Assembly: GCA_947364045.1 (NCBI GenBank)
Contig: CANARN010000002.1
Span: 1-64,000, forward strand
Reading direction: 5' to 3'
From: an uncultured Clostridia bacterium
GTDB taxonomy: Bacteria > Bacillota > Clostridia > Oscillospirales > Acutalibacteraceae
DNA length: 64,000 bases
Position numbers and translations under genes: made by a program. Under the pieces are notes generated by a model. That model saw only the letters and a list, made by a program, of their open reading frames with translations, made no database searches and was not told the origin of the DNA. Of this stretch, positions 1 through 7,459 are shown piece by piece. The number at the start of each line of letters is the position of its first letter. The stretch's first letter is position 1.

Positions 1-1
1 G

Positions 2-988
2 TCGCTGGGATTTGGCTACAGCTATCTTTTAATTATGATGATAGGCTTTTTGCCCTATGCCCTGACGCAGTGCTTTTCAAGTACGCTGCGTGAAATCGAA
101 AAACCGATGCTTCCTATGGTTGCCGGAGTAATCGCTGTTGCAGTCAATCTTGTTCTTAATTACATATTGATTTTCGGTCATTTCGGAGCGCCGAAAATGG
201 GCGTTAACGGTGCGGCGGTTGCGACGGTTATTTCAAGATTTGCCGAGCTGCTAATTGTTTCTGTCTGGACGCTCGCTCACAGAAAGAATACGCCGTTTAT
301 TATAGGTGCGTTCAGAAGCCTTTATGTTCCGAAAGAGCTTGTTAAGCAGATAACCTTAAAGGGTATGCCGTTAATGCTGAATGAAACTATGTGGTCTGCG
401 GGAATGGCAATGCTTAACCAGTGCTATTCGGTAAGAGGAATGGACGTTGTTGCGGCAAATAACATTACGCAGACGTTTTGGAATGTGTTTTCCGTCGGAT
501 TTTTGTCGCTCGGCGTTGCCATAGGCATAATAATAGGGCAGATGCTCGGGGCAGGAGAGACGGAAAATGCAAAAGACAGCGCCAAAAAGCTTATTGCGTT
601 TTCCTTTGCAGTGAGCGTTGTAATAGCAGTTGCTTTTGCGGTCTGCGCAGGCTTTATACCGTTAGCTTACAATACAACCGATTCGGTCCGTCACCTTGCA
701 ACTCGGTTTATGCTGATCATGGCGGCGGCAATGCCGCTGGACGCATTCGCCAATGCAAGCTATTTCACTATCCGTTCGGGCGGTAAGGTTTTGGTAACGT
801 TTTTGTTTGACAGCGTGTTTGTGTGGTGCGTGAGCGTGCCTGCCGCATTCATTTTGAGCAGATTTACAAATGTGAATATTCTTGTTTTACTGGCTGTGGT
901 TCAAAGCCTTAATGCAATTAAAGGTATAATAGGCTTTATTCTTGTAAAAAGAGGAAACTGGGTAAGAAATTTGATTTCACAGTCTTGA
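2..988 (+). CDS. MATE family efflux transporter (5' truncated by window edge)
   Basis: C-terminal 328 residues of a multidrug and toxin extrusion (MatE) type membrane transporter, which normally exports cationic compounds or drugs using Na+ or H+. The reading frame is open from base 2, so the true start lies upstream of the window; an in-frame ATG at 35 is internal. Repeated hydrophobic segments separated by short basic loops are visible, with MATE-like stretches such as VAVNLVLNYILIFG, followed by GAPKMGVNGAAVATVISR, and GQMLGAGETENAK in the second half. Polysaccharide flippases of the same superfamily are a less likely alternative. A tRNA gene follows after 35 bases. The substrate cannot be read from sequence. 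Confidence 0.88.
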   Translation, partial: SLGFGYSYLLIMMIGFLPYALTQCFSSTLREIEKPMLPMVAGVIAVAVNLVLNYILIFGHFGAPKMGVNGAAVATVISRFAELLIVSVWTLAHRKNTPFIIGAFRSLYVPKELVKQITLKGMPLMLNETMWSAGMAMLNQCYSVRGMDVVAANNITQTFWNVFSVGFLSLGVAIGIIIGQMLGAGETENAKDSAKKLIAFSFAVSVVIAVAFAVCAGFIPLAYNTTDSVRHLATRFMLIMAAAMPLDAFANASYFTIRSGGKVLVTFLFDSVFVWCVSVPAAFILSRFTNVNILVLLAVVQSLNAIKGIIGFILVKRGNWVRNLISQS

Positions 989-1023
989 CTTTTTTATTTT
1001 ATTCATATATAATAATTAAGTTC

Positions 1024-1110
1024 GCTGGTGTGGCGAAATAGGCAGACGCAAGGGACTTAAAATCCCTCGGTAGCAATACCGTACCGGTTCAAGTCCGGTC
1101 ACCAGCACCA
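1024..1110 (+). tRNA. tRNA-Leu (anticodon UAA)
   Basis: Class II tRNA cloverleaf. The acceptor stem GCTGGTG (1024-1030) pairs with CACCAGC (1100-1106) and is followed by discriminator A and an encoded CCA. The anticodon stem AGGGA/TCCCT encloses loop CTTAAAA, giving anticodon TAA at 1058-1060. A long variable arm and the T-loop TTCAAGT are present, as expected for tRNA-Leu. Confidence 0.97.
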
Positions 1111-1115
1111 AAAAA

Positions 1116-1147
1116 CGCTGATACTTTAAAAGTATCAGCGTTTTTTT
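1116..1147 (+). terminator. Intrinsic terminator after tRNA-Leu
   Basis: Perfect 12-bp stem CGCTGATACTTT (1116-1127) / AAAGTATCAGCG (1129-1140), immediately followed by seven T. It is placed directly after the tRNA CCA end. Confidence 0.93.
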
Positions 1148-1203
1148 ATAGCGTTTTTAATAGGCGGATTTTAAATATTACCTACTGATTTTTGCAAAAA
1201 ATG

Positions 1204-1923
1204 TTATTTAATGTTTACTTTATAATCAATATTTGCCGATTTTGCCTGCTTGCACAAATGTTTTGTCGGAATTTTATACTGCTTTCCGTCCTTGACAGTA
1301 TAAGTTCCGCACTGTCTGAACTCAAAATTAACATTTTCTCTTACACACTGTTCTCGTATGTCCAATGCCCAGTCAAAGTTAAATACTCTTGCATTTATGT
1401 CCGACTCGCCGCCCACAACAACCAATTCAATACCGTCAAGATATTTTTCAATGTCAATATTCTCTAACAACGGCTGTGCCGTAATACATTTATGCTTTAT
1501 GGGCAGGTCTTTAAATATTGACAGCTTATAATCGGCATTTTTTTGATTTTCAACGGTACAGCATACAACAACATTGTCGTAGCCGCCGTTCCAGTCCGTT
1601 GGAATACATTTCATAAATCGGTCTATTCTTTTTGTAAGAAAGAGAAAAATGCAGTCCTGTCTTTCTTTAATCATTTGCCAACAGTCGTTTCTCCATTCGT
1701 CTGCTTCTTCAATAAGAAAATCCGTAGAAAAACAGAGGTAAACAATTCCCGATTTCATTTTATAGCTTCCGTCTTTCAATTTTTCTATGGGTTTATTAAA
1801 ATCTTTAGTCTTGATTATTTCATTGGTGTTGATATTTTTCTTTATGTCGCCTTTGTGAATATAGCAATGAAGGCACCCGTCACTGCATTTTTTACATCCT
1901 CGCCAAGGATTCCACATTGCCAT
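1204..1923 (-). CDS. DUF5131 (phage Gp37/Gp68-like) family protein
   Basis: 239 residues resembling the DUF5131/Gp37_Gp68 family, whose members occur in phages and bacterial accessory regions and have a radical-SAM-like cysteine cluster; the biochemical role is not established. The N-terminus shows WNPWRGCKKCSDGCLHCYI, with cysteines spaced C-x2-C-x3-C-x2-C. Later motifs include a CFSTDFL stretch and VVVGGESD. I chose ATG at 1923, which has GGAG nine bases upstream; a TTG at 1944 in the same frame would add seven residues. It is the last gene of the seven-gene minus-strand operon, 36 bases after the small membrane protein. Function remains unknown. Confidence 0.8.
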   Translation of the reverse strand: MAMWNPWRGCKKCSDGCLHCYIHKGDIKKNINTNEIIKTKDFNKPIEKLKDGSYKMKSGIVYLCFSTDFLIEEADEWRNDCWQMIKERQDCIFLFLTKRIDRFMKCIPTDWNGGYDNVVVCCTVENQKNADYKLSIFKDLPIKHKCITAQPLLENIDIEKYLDGIELVVVGGESDINARVFNFDWALDIREQCVRENVNFEFRQCGTYTVKDGKQYKIPTKHLCKQAKSANIDYKVNIK

Positions 1924-1959
1924 ATCATCACGCTCCAACTCCAAAATTTATTTCGGCAA

Positions 1960-2169
1960 TTATTTTGTATTTTCCGCTATTGCTTTTTTGCTGTTTCGAT
2001 AAAGTGAATTAAAAACCAATTCAATAAGCATCGGTATAATCGCATAGCCTGCATTATCTACTTTTCCGAAAATACATAAAAATGCACCTAAAAAAGTTAA
2101 TGCGCAAAACAATATACTCAAAGCTAAAAAGATATTCTTTTTTATAGTTTCTTTTTTTAAATCAAACAT
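1960..2169 (-). CDS. Small two-helix membrane protein, unknown
   Basis: 69-residue protein I do not recognise. After a lysine-rich N-terminus (MFDLKKETIKKN) there are two hydrophobic stretches, about residues 13-33 and 40-53, then a basic tail (YRNSKKAIAENTK), suggesting a small hairpin-like inner-membrane protein. ATG start with GAGG eight bases upstream. It sits 33-36 bases from each neighbour in the same operon, so it is probably co-expressed and could be a membrane partner, but nothing shows which one. Confidence 0.65.
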   Translation of the reverse strand: MFDLKKETIKKNIFLALSILFCALTFLGAFLCIFGKVDNAGYAIIPMLIELVFNSLYRNSKKAIAENTK

Positions 2170-2202
2170 TTTTTTGCCTCATTCAAAATTACAATTTATA
2201 TG

Positions 2203-2841
2203 TTACTTTATTTTCTTAATCGGGTGACGTATTACTGTTTTTAACCTGCTGACATCGCATCTTCTCGGGTCGCTTAAATAGATTTCGTGGTGCAGTCTTT
2301 CGCTGGTTATATCAAGCTCATATCCGTTTTCCGTCATATATCGGTGCATTAACTCCACCGTTGCAGGCTCGTTGTCGTAAGAGCCGATATGCATACACTG
2401 AACGCAAACGCCCTCGTCATAGGTCAAAAAATCAACCTTTGAAAAATCCTGTTTTTTCTTATTGGTCGCTTCTTCTATTGCCCAGTCAAAATCTTTTTTT
2501 GTAACAAAATCGGGCAGTCTTATAACCGAAATAAAATTTAAACTTTCTTTGTCGTTATAATCTATGCCGTTTGGATTTCCGTCCTGCCACCAAAAGCCCT
2601 CAAGAGGGGGAACAACATATTCAAAATAACCATCTATTTTATGTGTGCCTTTATAGCTCATTTTAATTGTAAAAGCAATAGCGTACAAAAGCCCGATTGA
2701 TTTTTTGTATTCACCGTCTTCCGTGTTAGGGTTGCCTTTGCCCCTGACCGCAATATAATTCATTTTGGGGATTTCTATAATGCTCGGTTTGTTTTTTGGC
2801 ATATAAAATTCCTTGTATTCTTTTTTATAATCAAAAGGCAT
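2203..2841 (-). CDS. GyrI-like small-molecule-binding domain protein
   Basis: 212 residues matching the stand-alone GyrI-like effector-binding fold found in SbmC/GyrI and in the C-terminus of AraC/MerR regulators, which bind small hydrophobic or cationic compounds. Visible family features are the early IPKMNYIAVRGKGNPN strand-turn, a central GYFEYVVPPLEGFWW segment and a late QCMHIGSYDNEPATVELMH stretch. No DNA-binding domain is present. I start at ATG 2841 because GGAG lies seven bases upstream; the frame stays open for 20 further codons into ybaK but without a ribosome site. Likely ligand sensing or sequestration rather than catalysis; the ligand is unknown. Confidence 0.8.
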   Translation of the reverse strand: MPFDYKKEYKEFYMPKNKPSIIEIPKMNYIAVRGKGNPNTEDGEYKKSIGLLYAIAFTIKMSYKGTHKIDGYFEYVVPPLEGFWWQDGNPNGIDYNDKESLNFISVIRLPDFVTKKDFDWAIEEATNKKKQDFSKVDFLTYDEGVCVQCMHIGSYDNEPATVELMHRYMTENGYELDITSERLHHEIYLSDPRRCDVSRLKTVIRHPIKKIK

Positions 2842-2878
2842 ATTTTTTCTCCGTATTTTTGAAAGATGATAATTTGCC

Positions 2879-3349
2879 TTACTGAATTTTCTTGCAGACA
2901 TCTACCCATTTTTTATAACAGGAGGCTGTTTCCAATTCATTTAGAGTCAGTTTAACTGCGCTGTTTGAGCTTCCGCAGGCAGGGTAAACGGTTGTAAACT
3001 GTTTTAAGGATATATCCAAATAGACTTCCGCTTCTTCGTTTATTCCGAATGGGCAAACTCCGCCTGCCGCATGGCCTGTCATTCTTTCAACCTCGTCAAA
3101 GGGTATCATTTTCGCTTTTGTCTGAAATTCTGCTTTAAACTTTGCATTGTCTATTTTGGAATCTCCCGAAACCACGATTAGTATCGGTTTGCTATTCACA
3201 ATAAATGACATAGTTTTTGCAATTTCCGCCTCTTTGCAGTTTATGGCTTTTGCCGCCAGAGAAACGGTAGCAGACGAAATATCAAATTCCATAATTCTGT
3301 TTTCAAATCCAAATTTTTTTAAATGCTCTTTTGCTGCCGTAAATGACAT
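2879..3349 (-). CDS. YbaK/EbsC-type aminoacyl-tRNA deacylase
   Basis: 156 residues of the YbaK/ProX tRNA_edit fold, which hydrolyses mischarged aminoacyl-tRNAs such as Cys-tRNA(Pro) in trans, or acts on related substrates. Supporting motifs are EAEIAKTMSFIV, with the usual conserved lysine, and TGHAAGGVCPFGI near residue 90, the hallmark glycine/proline loop of the family. The length is typical. ATG 3349 is preferred over GTG 3358, which lies too close to the AGGAAA ribosome site. Located 35 bases downstream of the SUFU gene and 37 bases upstream of the GyrI-like gene in the same operon. Confidence 0.88.
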   Translation of the reverse strand: MSFTAAKEHLKKFGFENRIMEFDISSATVSLAAKAINCKEAEIAKTMSFIVNSKPILIVVSGDSKIDNAKFKAEFQTKAKMIPFDEVERMTGHAAGGVCPFGINEEAEVYLDISLKQFTTVYPACGSSNSAVKLTLNELETASCYKKWVDVCKKIQ

Positions 3350-3384
3350 AAATTTCACTTTCCTTTTAATTGTAATTTGTGGTT

Positions 3385-4089
3385 TTACATAACCGATTTT
3401 CTGTTGTAATCTGTTATGTCACTGCCTATTTTTTCAAATAATTCAGCAACACGTATTTCTTTATTTCGGATAGTTTTTAATTCGCTGTCGGTTGCGCCGA
3501 CAAATTCCACAAAGCAGACCTTGCCGTTGGGGGTATACAGCTCGTGAAATTTGCTGTCGGGTACTGTAATAAATCCCGTAATATTAGATTTTCTGTTGTA
3601 ATCCACGCCCTCGGTTTGTCCCGTGTATAAATATTCATATACATTGAAAATGTCGCCTTTTGTGAATGTAAGTCTTGCAATTGAATTTAAAATTCCGCAG
3701 ACACATCTTATTTCATTTTCTTCATTTTCTTCGTTACCGTAAACACCTTTTTGAAGTTTAAGGGTAAATTCCATACCGTAACCGCTGATTTCTTTTATTT
3801 CGGACTCTTTTTCATATAACTCGGACAAACCGTAGCTTACAAAATGCCAATAACTGCCGCCGTCGTAAACGCTTATACCTTGCAAAGGGTCATTTCCGCC
3901 GAGCACCCACGGTACTGAGGAATGGTAGTGCTTGGGATTGGTTTGATTAGGATAAGCCCTGTCACATTCTTCGGTAATTGCATCCCAACCGGGAGCGTAA
4001 ACATCGTCGGTTTCATTTTTAACGACTGTATTATTTGCATCCTCAGTCTTTTCACTTTTGTTCTTTTTGAATTTGTCAAACAGTCCCAT
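3385..4089 (-). CDS. Suppressor-of-fused (SUFU) domain protein
   Basis: 234-residue protein with a bacterial SUFU domain. Bacterial members are often linked to toxin immunity loci, although many are solitary and uncharacterised. The N-terminal 30 residues are a charged leader beginning MGLFDKFKKNK. The SUFU part starts near YAPGWDAITEECDR and contains ISVYDGGSYWHFVSYGLSEL, the recognisable core, then GMEFTLKL. ATG 4089 has an AAGGGAAA site upstream; the frame is open for 26 more codons, which overlap the previous gene and look spurious. It lies 25 bases after the DUF2185 gene, which shares the MGxFDKxKK beginning. Function is not demonstrated. Confidence 0.82.
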   Translation of the reverse strand: MGLFDKFKKNKSEKTEDANNTVVKNETDDVYAPGWDAITEECDRAYPNQTNPKHYHSSVPWVLGGNDPLQGISVYDGGSYWHFVSYGLSELYEKESEIKEISGYGMEFTLKLQKGVYGNEENEENEIRCVCGILNSIARLTFTKGDIFNVYEYLYTGQTEGVDYNRKSNITGFITVPDSKFHELYTPNGKVCFVEFVGATDSELKTIRNKEIRVAELFEKIGSDITDYNRKSVM

Positions 4090-4114
4090 TTCAGTTTCCC
4101 TTTCTCGTTGTGTT

Positions 4115-4510
4115 TTATCGTTTTTGCTTATCAATAAATATCGGCTTTGAGCCGTCGTCAGTCTCAAATTCGGAATTATTTACTCTGATAAAAGCACTGC
4201 CGACAGGTGACTTTAAATAGGGAATAATATCCTTATCGTAGTTGCAAACTGTATTGATAGCAAAAATATGATGATTATCGGAGTTGTTCATATATGCTTC
4301 ATCTTCATTGCCTGCCGTGAATACCCAACCGCTGTCAGGATTGTCTTCAGTAGGTTTTTCTCTGAACATATATCCAACCTTAAAACCGTCTTTTGTTATT
4401 CTGTCAGATACAATACAGCCTTCGCCGTTAGGCTCATTCCACTCTATAAGCTTTTCAATTTTTATTTTTATGAAATCATCTTTTTTCTTTAATTTATCAA
4501 ATATTCCCAT
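4115..4510 (-). CDS. DUF2185 / Imm33-like protein
   Basis: 131 residues resembling the DUF2185 family, some of which are annotated as polymorphic-toxin immunity protein Imm33. Recognisable parts are CIVSDRITKDGFKVGYMFRE, then SGWVFTAGNEDEAYM and PYLKSPVGSAFIR near the C-terminus. The protein starts with MGIFDKLKKKDD, very like the SUFU protein encoded next to it. ATG 4510 has AAGGAGAA upstream. No toxin gene is visible in the neighbourhood, so an immunity role is only a family-level possibility. Second gene of the operon, 32 bases after the esterase gene. Confidence 0.78.
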   Translation of the reverse strand: MGIFDKLKKKDDFIKIKIEKLIEWNEPNGEGCIVSDRITKDGFKVGYMFREKPTEDNPDSGWVFTAGNEDEAYMNNSDNHHIFAINTVCNYDKDIIPYLKSPVGSAFIRVNNSEFETDDGSKPIFIDKQKR

Positions 4511-4542
4511 AGTGTTATTCTCCTTAATTAAATTATGTAAGT

Positions 4543-5877
4543 TTACATCGGACCTTCTCTGAAAAGGTATCTTATGAGCTTTGCGGTTTTCCAGCGCTTG
4601 AATTTTGTTTCATTTTCGCCGAATTCCATAATTTTTCTTGACCCGTCTTCCCATTTGGGTAGTAAATCGCAGTTCGGGTCGTGATTTTTAATAAAAGCGC
4701 AGGCAGACGAGAACATTTCCTTTTCAATTTCAAAATCCCGTTTTTCAAACGGACGCCAGCTTGTGTGCAGAGTGCCGAAAACATAGAGCATATCACTGCA
4801 ATGCCAATTTCGGTTGCTGTCGCCCGGTAAATCACGGTCAAACATATAGATAAAGCACTTGTTTTTGTTGCGCTTTTTAACGGATTTTGCCCAAAGCGTG
4901 TCAGCAATTCTCAAAACGAGGGGAATCATATCACAGCTTGTCATACCCAAAAGGTACGGAATGTCGGGGATGTTTTTCAGTCCGAAATTCTCTTTTTTAA
5001 GGTATTTGCCGTCAAAAACGGGGAAGGCATAGCGCATTGCGCCGCGTGTTCCGTCAAAAATCGGCCACCAAGCGTAGAAAAGCGTTTTTGGGTCTGCCGT
5101 GCGTAAATCCTCAATAGAGCTTACACCCGCATTTTTAACCACCTTATCCCAAAATTTACGTGTTTGTTCGGGTGTATAGGGACGGGAGAAAAGGCGCATA
5201 AGCGCAGTTGCGCTCATCATAAACGCGCCCTTAAAATAATTCTTGCATTGCTCGCTTGACAGGTGAATATCTACGCTCATTGACCCTGCGCTCTGACCCA
5301 TAACGGTGATGTTGTCGGGGTCGCCGCCGAAGTCCTCAATGTTATCTTTAATCCATTTTAAGGCAGTGTACTGGTCGTAAAGGCCGTAGTTTCCGCAAAG
5401 ACCGTTTTCGTCTGTAAGGTCGGGGTGCGAGCAAAATCCCCACGGTCCCAAACGGTAGTTAATTGTAATATAAACTATGCCGTTTTCAGCAAATTTTGTG
5501 CCGTCAATGTGCGCTTCGTTGCCGCTTCCGCCCGTAAAGGTTCCGCCGTGAATGTAAATTGCAACGGGGAGCTTTTCTGCATTTTTCGGCGCATAAATGT
5601 TTAAGTATTGACAGTCCTCGCTGTATGTAAATGTGAGTCCTCGGCGAAATTCACGGTGATAAAACGCATTGCACTGCTCGTCAGGCTCAAAGCTTCTGCG
5701 CTGATAAGAGCAGTCGCCCCATTCTGTTGCATCGTAAACACCGTCCCAAGAGGTAACGGCAGAAGGGTATTCCCAGCGTTTTGCATTTGCGTATTTTATG
5801 CCTTTAAACAGGATGAATTTACCCTCGTCAATTCCTTTAATTTTCCCGCATTTTGTTGTAATTTCAACTGTCTGCAT
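4543..5877 (-). CDS. Type B carboxylesterase (para-nitrobenzyl esterase-like)
   Basis: 444-residue alpha/beta hydrolase of the carboxylesterase/COesterase family, hydrolysing carboxylic esters. It has the family N-terminus (TKCGKIKGID), the oxyanion-hole region YIHGGTFTGGSG, and the nucleophile elbow VMGQSAGS with Ser196. It is somewhat shorter than the usual 480-540 residues, mainly in the C-terminal half. There is no signal peptide, so it is probably cytoplasmic. It is the first gene of the seven-gene minus-strand unit, downstream of a consensus promoter at 5908-5936. The natural substrate is unknown; detoxification or removal of acyl groups from plant or host glycans are both possible. Confidence 0.87.
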   Translation of the reverse strand: MQTVEITTKCGKIKGIDEGKFILFKGIKYANAKRWEYPSAVTSWDGVYDATEWGDCSYQRRSFEPDEQCNAFYHREFRRGLTFTYSEDCQYLNIYAPKNAEKLPVAIYIHGGTFTGGSGNEAHIDGTKFAENGIVYITINYRLGPWGFCSHPDLTDENGLCGNYGLYDQYTALKWIKDNIEDFGGDPDNITVMGQSAGSMSVDIHLSSEQCKNYFKGAFMMSATALMRLFSRPYTPEQTRKFWDKVVKNAGVSSIEDLRTADPKTLFYAWWPIFDGTRGAMRYAFPVFDGKYLKKENFGLKNIPDIPYLLGMTSCDMIPLVLRIADTLWAKSVKKRNKNKCFIYMFDRDLPGDSNRNWHCSDMLYVFGTLHTSWRPFEKRDFEIEKEMFSSACAFIKNHDPNCDLLPKWEDGSRKIMEFGENETKFKRWKTAKLIRYLFREGPM

Positions 5878-5907
5878 AGCCTCACCCCAAAGAAATTTTC
5901 TGATAAA

Positions 5908-5936
5908 ATTATATATTTTTTTGCACTTGATGTCAA
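5908..5936 (-). promoter_or_regulatory. Consensus sigma-A promoter for the 1204-5877 operon
   Basis: On the minus strand TTGACA (5931-5936) and TATAAT (5908-5913) are separated by exactly 17 bases, both matching consensus fully. The esterase ATG lies about 30 bases downstream with GGGGTGAGG as ribosome site. Confidence 0.88.
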
Positions 5937-5976
5937 CAAACAGTTGTTAGATTATGTTATATTTAAAAGTTGTATT

Positions 5977-6002
5977 TGTAGGGTACGCCGACCCGGCGTA
6001 CC
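5977..6002 (+). repeat. TGTAGG palindrome element A
   Basis: TGTAG followed by a perfect 9-bp inverted repeat, GGTACGCCG (5982-5990) / CGGCGTACC (5994-6002), with loop ACC. First of three elements of this family placed in the 246-base gap between the esterase promoter side and the ABC transporter end. Confidence 0.75.
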
Positions 6003-6034
6003 GTGTGGCAAATGATATGATTAACAATTATAAA

Positions 6035-6061
6035 GGACAGGTGAGGGCACCTGTCCCTACA
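6035..6061 (-). repeat. TGTAGG palindrome element B
   Basis: Minus-oriented copy: 9-bp arms GGACAGGTG (6035-6043) / CACCTGTCC (6048-6056), loop AGGG, then CTACA, the reverse complement of the TGTAG flank. Confidence 0.75.
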
Positions 6062-6086
6062 ATGCGTCTGTTGAAAGTATAAAAAA

Positions 6087-6112
6087 GTAGGGGACGATGC
6101 CCACATCGTCCC
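6087..6112 (+). repeat. TGTAGG palindrome element C
   Basis: GTAG followed by arms GGGACGATG (6091-6099) / CATCGTCCC (6104-6112) with loop CCCA. The same arm sequence recurs at 31667 and 47384. Confidence 0.75.
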
Positions 6113-6123
6113 AAATTAAATGC

Positions 6124-6678
6124 TTATAAATAAAGTATTTCTTTATTATCAAACTCACCGTCAAAGCTTTCGTGTGTAACAATGATAAAATCTCTTGCTT
6201 TGCTTTCTTCCTTTATAATTTCAACTTCTTTTTGCTTTAATTCTTCGTCAAGACCTTTAAACGGTTCATCTAAAATCACAAGGTCTGCGGGGTAGCTGAG
6301 CGCACGGGCGAGTGATGCTCTTCTTCTCATTCCGCCCGAAAGCGAAAGAGGAGGCGAGTTAAATTCCTTTTCAAGTCCCAATTTGCATAAATATCTTTTT
6401 GCTGTTTCAATGTCGCTTACAGCCGCAACATTTTTCAGCACGGAAACAAACGGAATGAGCCTGTCCTCCTGAAACATAAAGGATATTTTGCTTGTCGGAA
6501 CGCTTATTTCTCCGCTGTAGCTTTCAAGTCCTGCAATCATTTTCATAAGCGTTGTTTTGCCGCATCCGGATGCGCCCTTTACAAGCAAAATACCGTTGAT
6601 TTCCAATGTGTTTGAATAGTTTTCAAACACCGTTTTACCGCCGTATTTTTTTGTAAGGTTATTTATTTTTATGTTCAA
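6124..6678 (-). CDS. ABC transporter ATP-binding protein, NitT/TauT type
   Basis: 184-residue ATPase of the SsuB/TauB/ThiZ class that powers import of small organic anions or pyrimidine precursors. Visible are Walker A GASGCGKTT, the Q-loop region SFMFQEDRLIPF, the signature LSLSGGMRRRASLARAL, Walker B LVILDEPFKGLD and the switch histidine VTHE. It is shorter than the family norm of about 240 residues, because the C-terminal tail is missing. I choose TTG 6678 as start, with a perfect AGGAGG eight bases upstream; the longer frame only reflects overlap with the permease. Translationally coupled to the permease by a 20-base overlap. Confidence 0.9.
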   Translation of the reverse strand: MNIKINNLTKKYGGKTVFENYSNTLEINGILLVKGASGCGKTTLMKMIAGLESYSGEISVPTSKISFMFQEDRLIPFVSVLKNVAAVSDIETAKRYLCKLGLEKEFNSPPLSLSGGMRRRASLARALSYPADLVILDEPFKGLDEELKQKEVEIIKEESKARDFIIVTHESFDGEFDNKEILYL

Positions 6679-7459
6679 TGAAATAACCTCCTTTTTGCAA
6701 TGCTTTTTTAAAGATAATATCAAACAGCTTTGCAAGCAGCTTTTCAAGAATAAGGCTAATTATAATAATTATTGCAGTCCATGCAAATAATTCGGCGGTT
6801 TCCATATAAACCTGCGAGTCCTTAAGCGCCTTGCCCACGGTTCCCCGTGACATACAAATAACCTCTGCGGCAACTCCTGCTTTCCAGCCAAGACCGATTG
6901 CTGTTTCACAGCCTGAGATAAACGACGGCACAGCAGAGGGTAAATAAATGTATTTAAGCTTTTTCCCGAAGCTGAATTTGTAGACCGATGCCATTTCCAA
7001 AAGATAATTGTCAGCGGATTCAATTCCCGTTATAATGCCTGACGCCACTATAGGCATTACCATTAGAATGGTTATAAAAACCGGTACGCTGTCACGCTCA
7101 ATCCAAACGAGCGCTAAAATTATGAATGATACAACAGGAGTCGTCTTAACTGCAGTTAGAAACGGTTTGAATATACTTTTTAAAACCGAAGAAAATGAAA
7201 TAAGTATTCCAATTGCCGTGCCTGCCGCCGTGCCTAAAGCATATCCGCACGTTATTCTCAAAAATGAGCGAAGACACGTTTCGTAAAATTCTTTTTGCAC
7301 AAGCATTTGCTTTAATGTAAGAATAACGCTTTTAGGCGGCGGAATTAAAAGCTCAATGCCCACCGCTTTGCTCAAAATCAACCAAAGCCCAAGCCAAAAG
7401 GCAAGGGCTAAAGTAACTTTTAATATTTTTTTCGTTAAACTCGGCAGTTTACTTTGCAT
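6659..7459 (-). CDS. ABC transporter permease, NitT/TauT (SsuC/TauC) type
   Basis: 266-residue inner-membrane permease with about six hydrophobic segments, beginning with a lysine-rich N-terminus and a first helix near residues 13-33. The BPD_transp_1 core includes the EAA-like loop region MASVYKFSFGKKLKYIYLPS, followed by AVPSFISGCETAIGLGWKAG, characteristic of the SsuC/TauC/ThiX group. It overlaps the binding-protein gene by 11 bases and the ATPase gene by 20 bases, so the three products are surely stoichiometric partners. Substrate is set by the lipoprotein upstream and cannot be read with certainty. Confidence 0.92.
   Translation of the reverse strand: MQSKLPSLTKKILKVTLALAFWLGLWLILSKAVGIELLIPPPKSVILTLKQMLVQKEFYETCLRSFLRITCGYALGTAAGTAIGILISFSSVLKSIFKPFLTAVKTTPVVSFIILALVWIERDSVPVFITILMVMPIVASGIITGIESADNYLLEMASVYKFSFGKKLKYIYLPSAVPSFISGCETAIGLGWKAGVAAEVICMSRGTVGKALKDSQVYMETAELFAWTAIIIIISLILEKLLAKLFDIIFKKALQKGGYFIEHKNK

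Noticed and set aside
5977..6112. CRISPR array
   Set aside because: Units are palindromic with differing stems, irregular spacing and no constant repeat/unique spacer alternation; no cas genes in the window.
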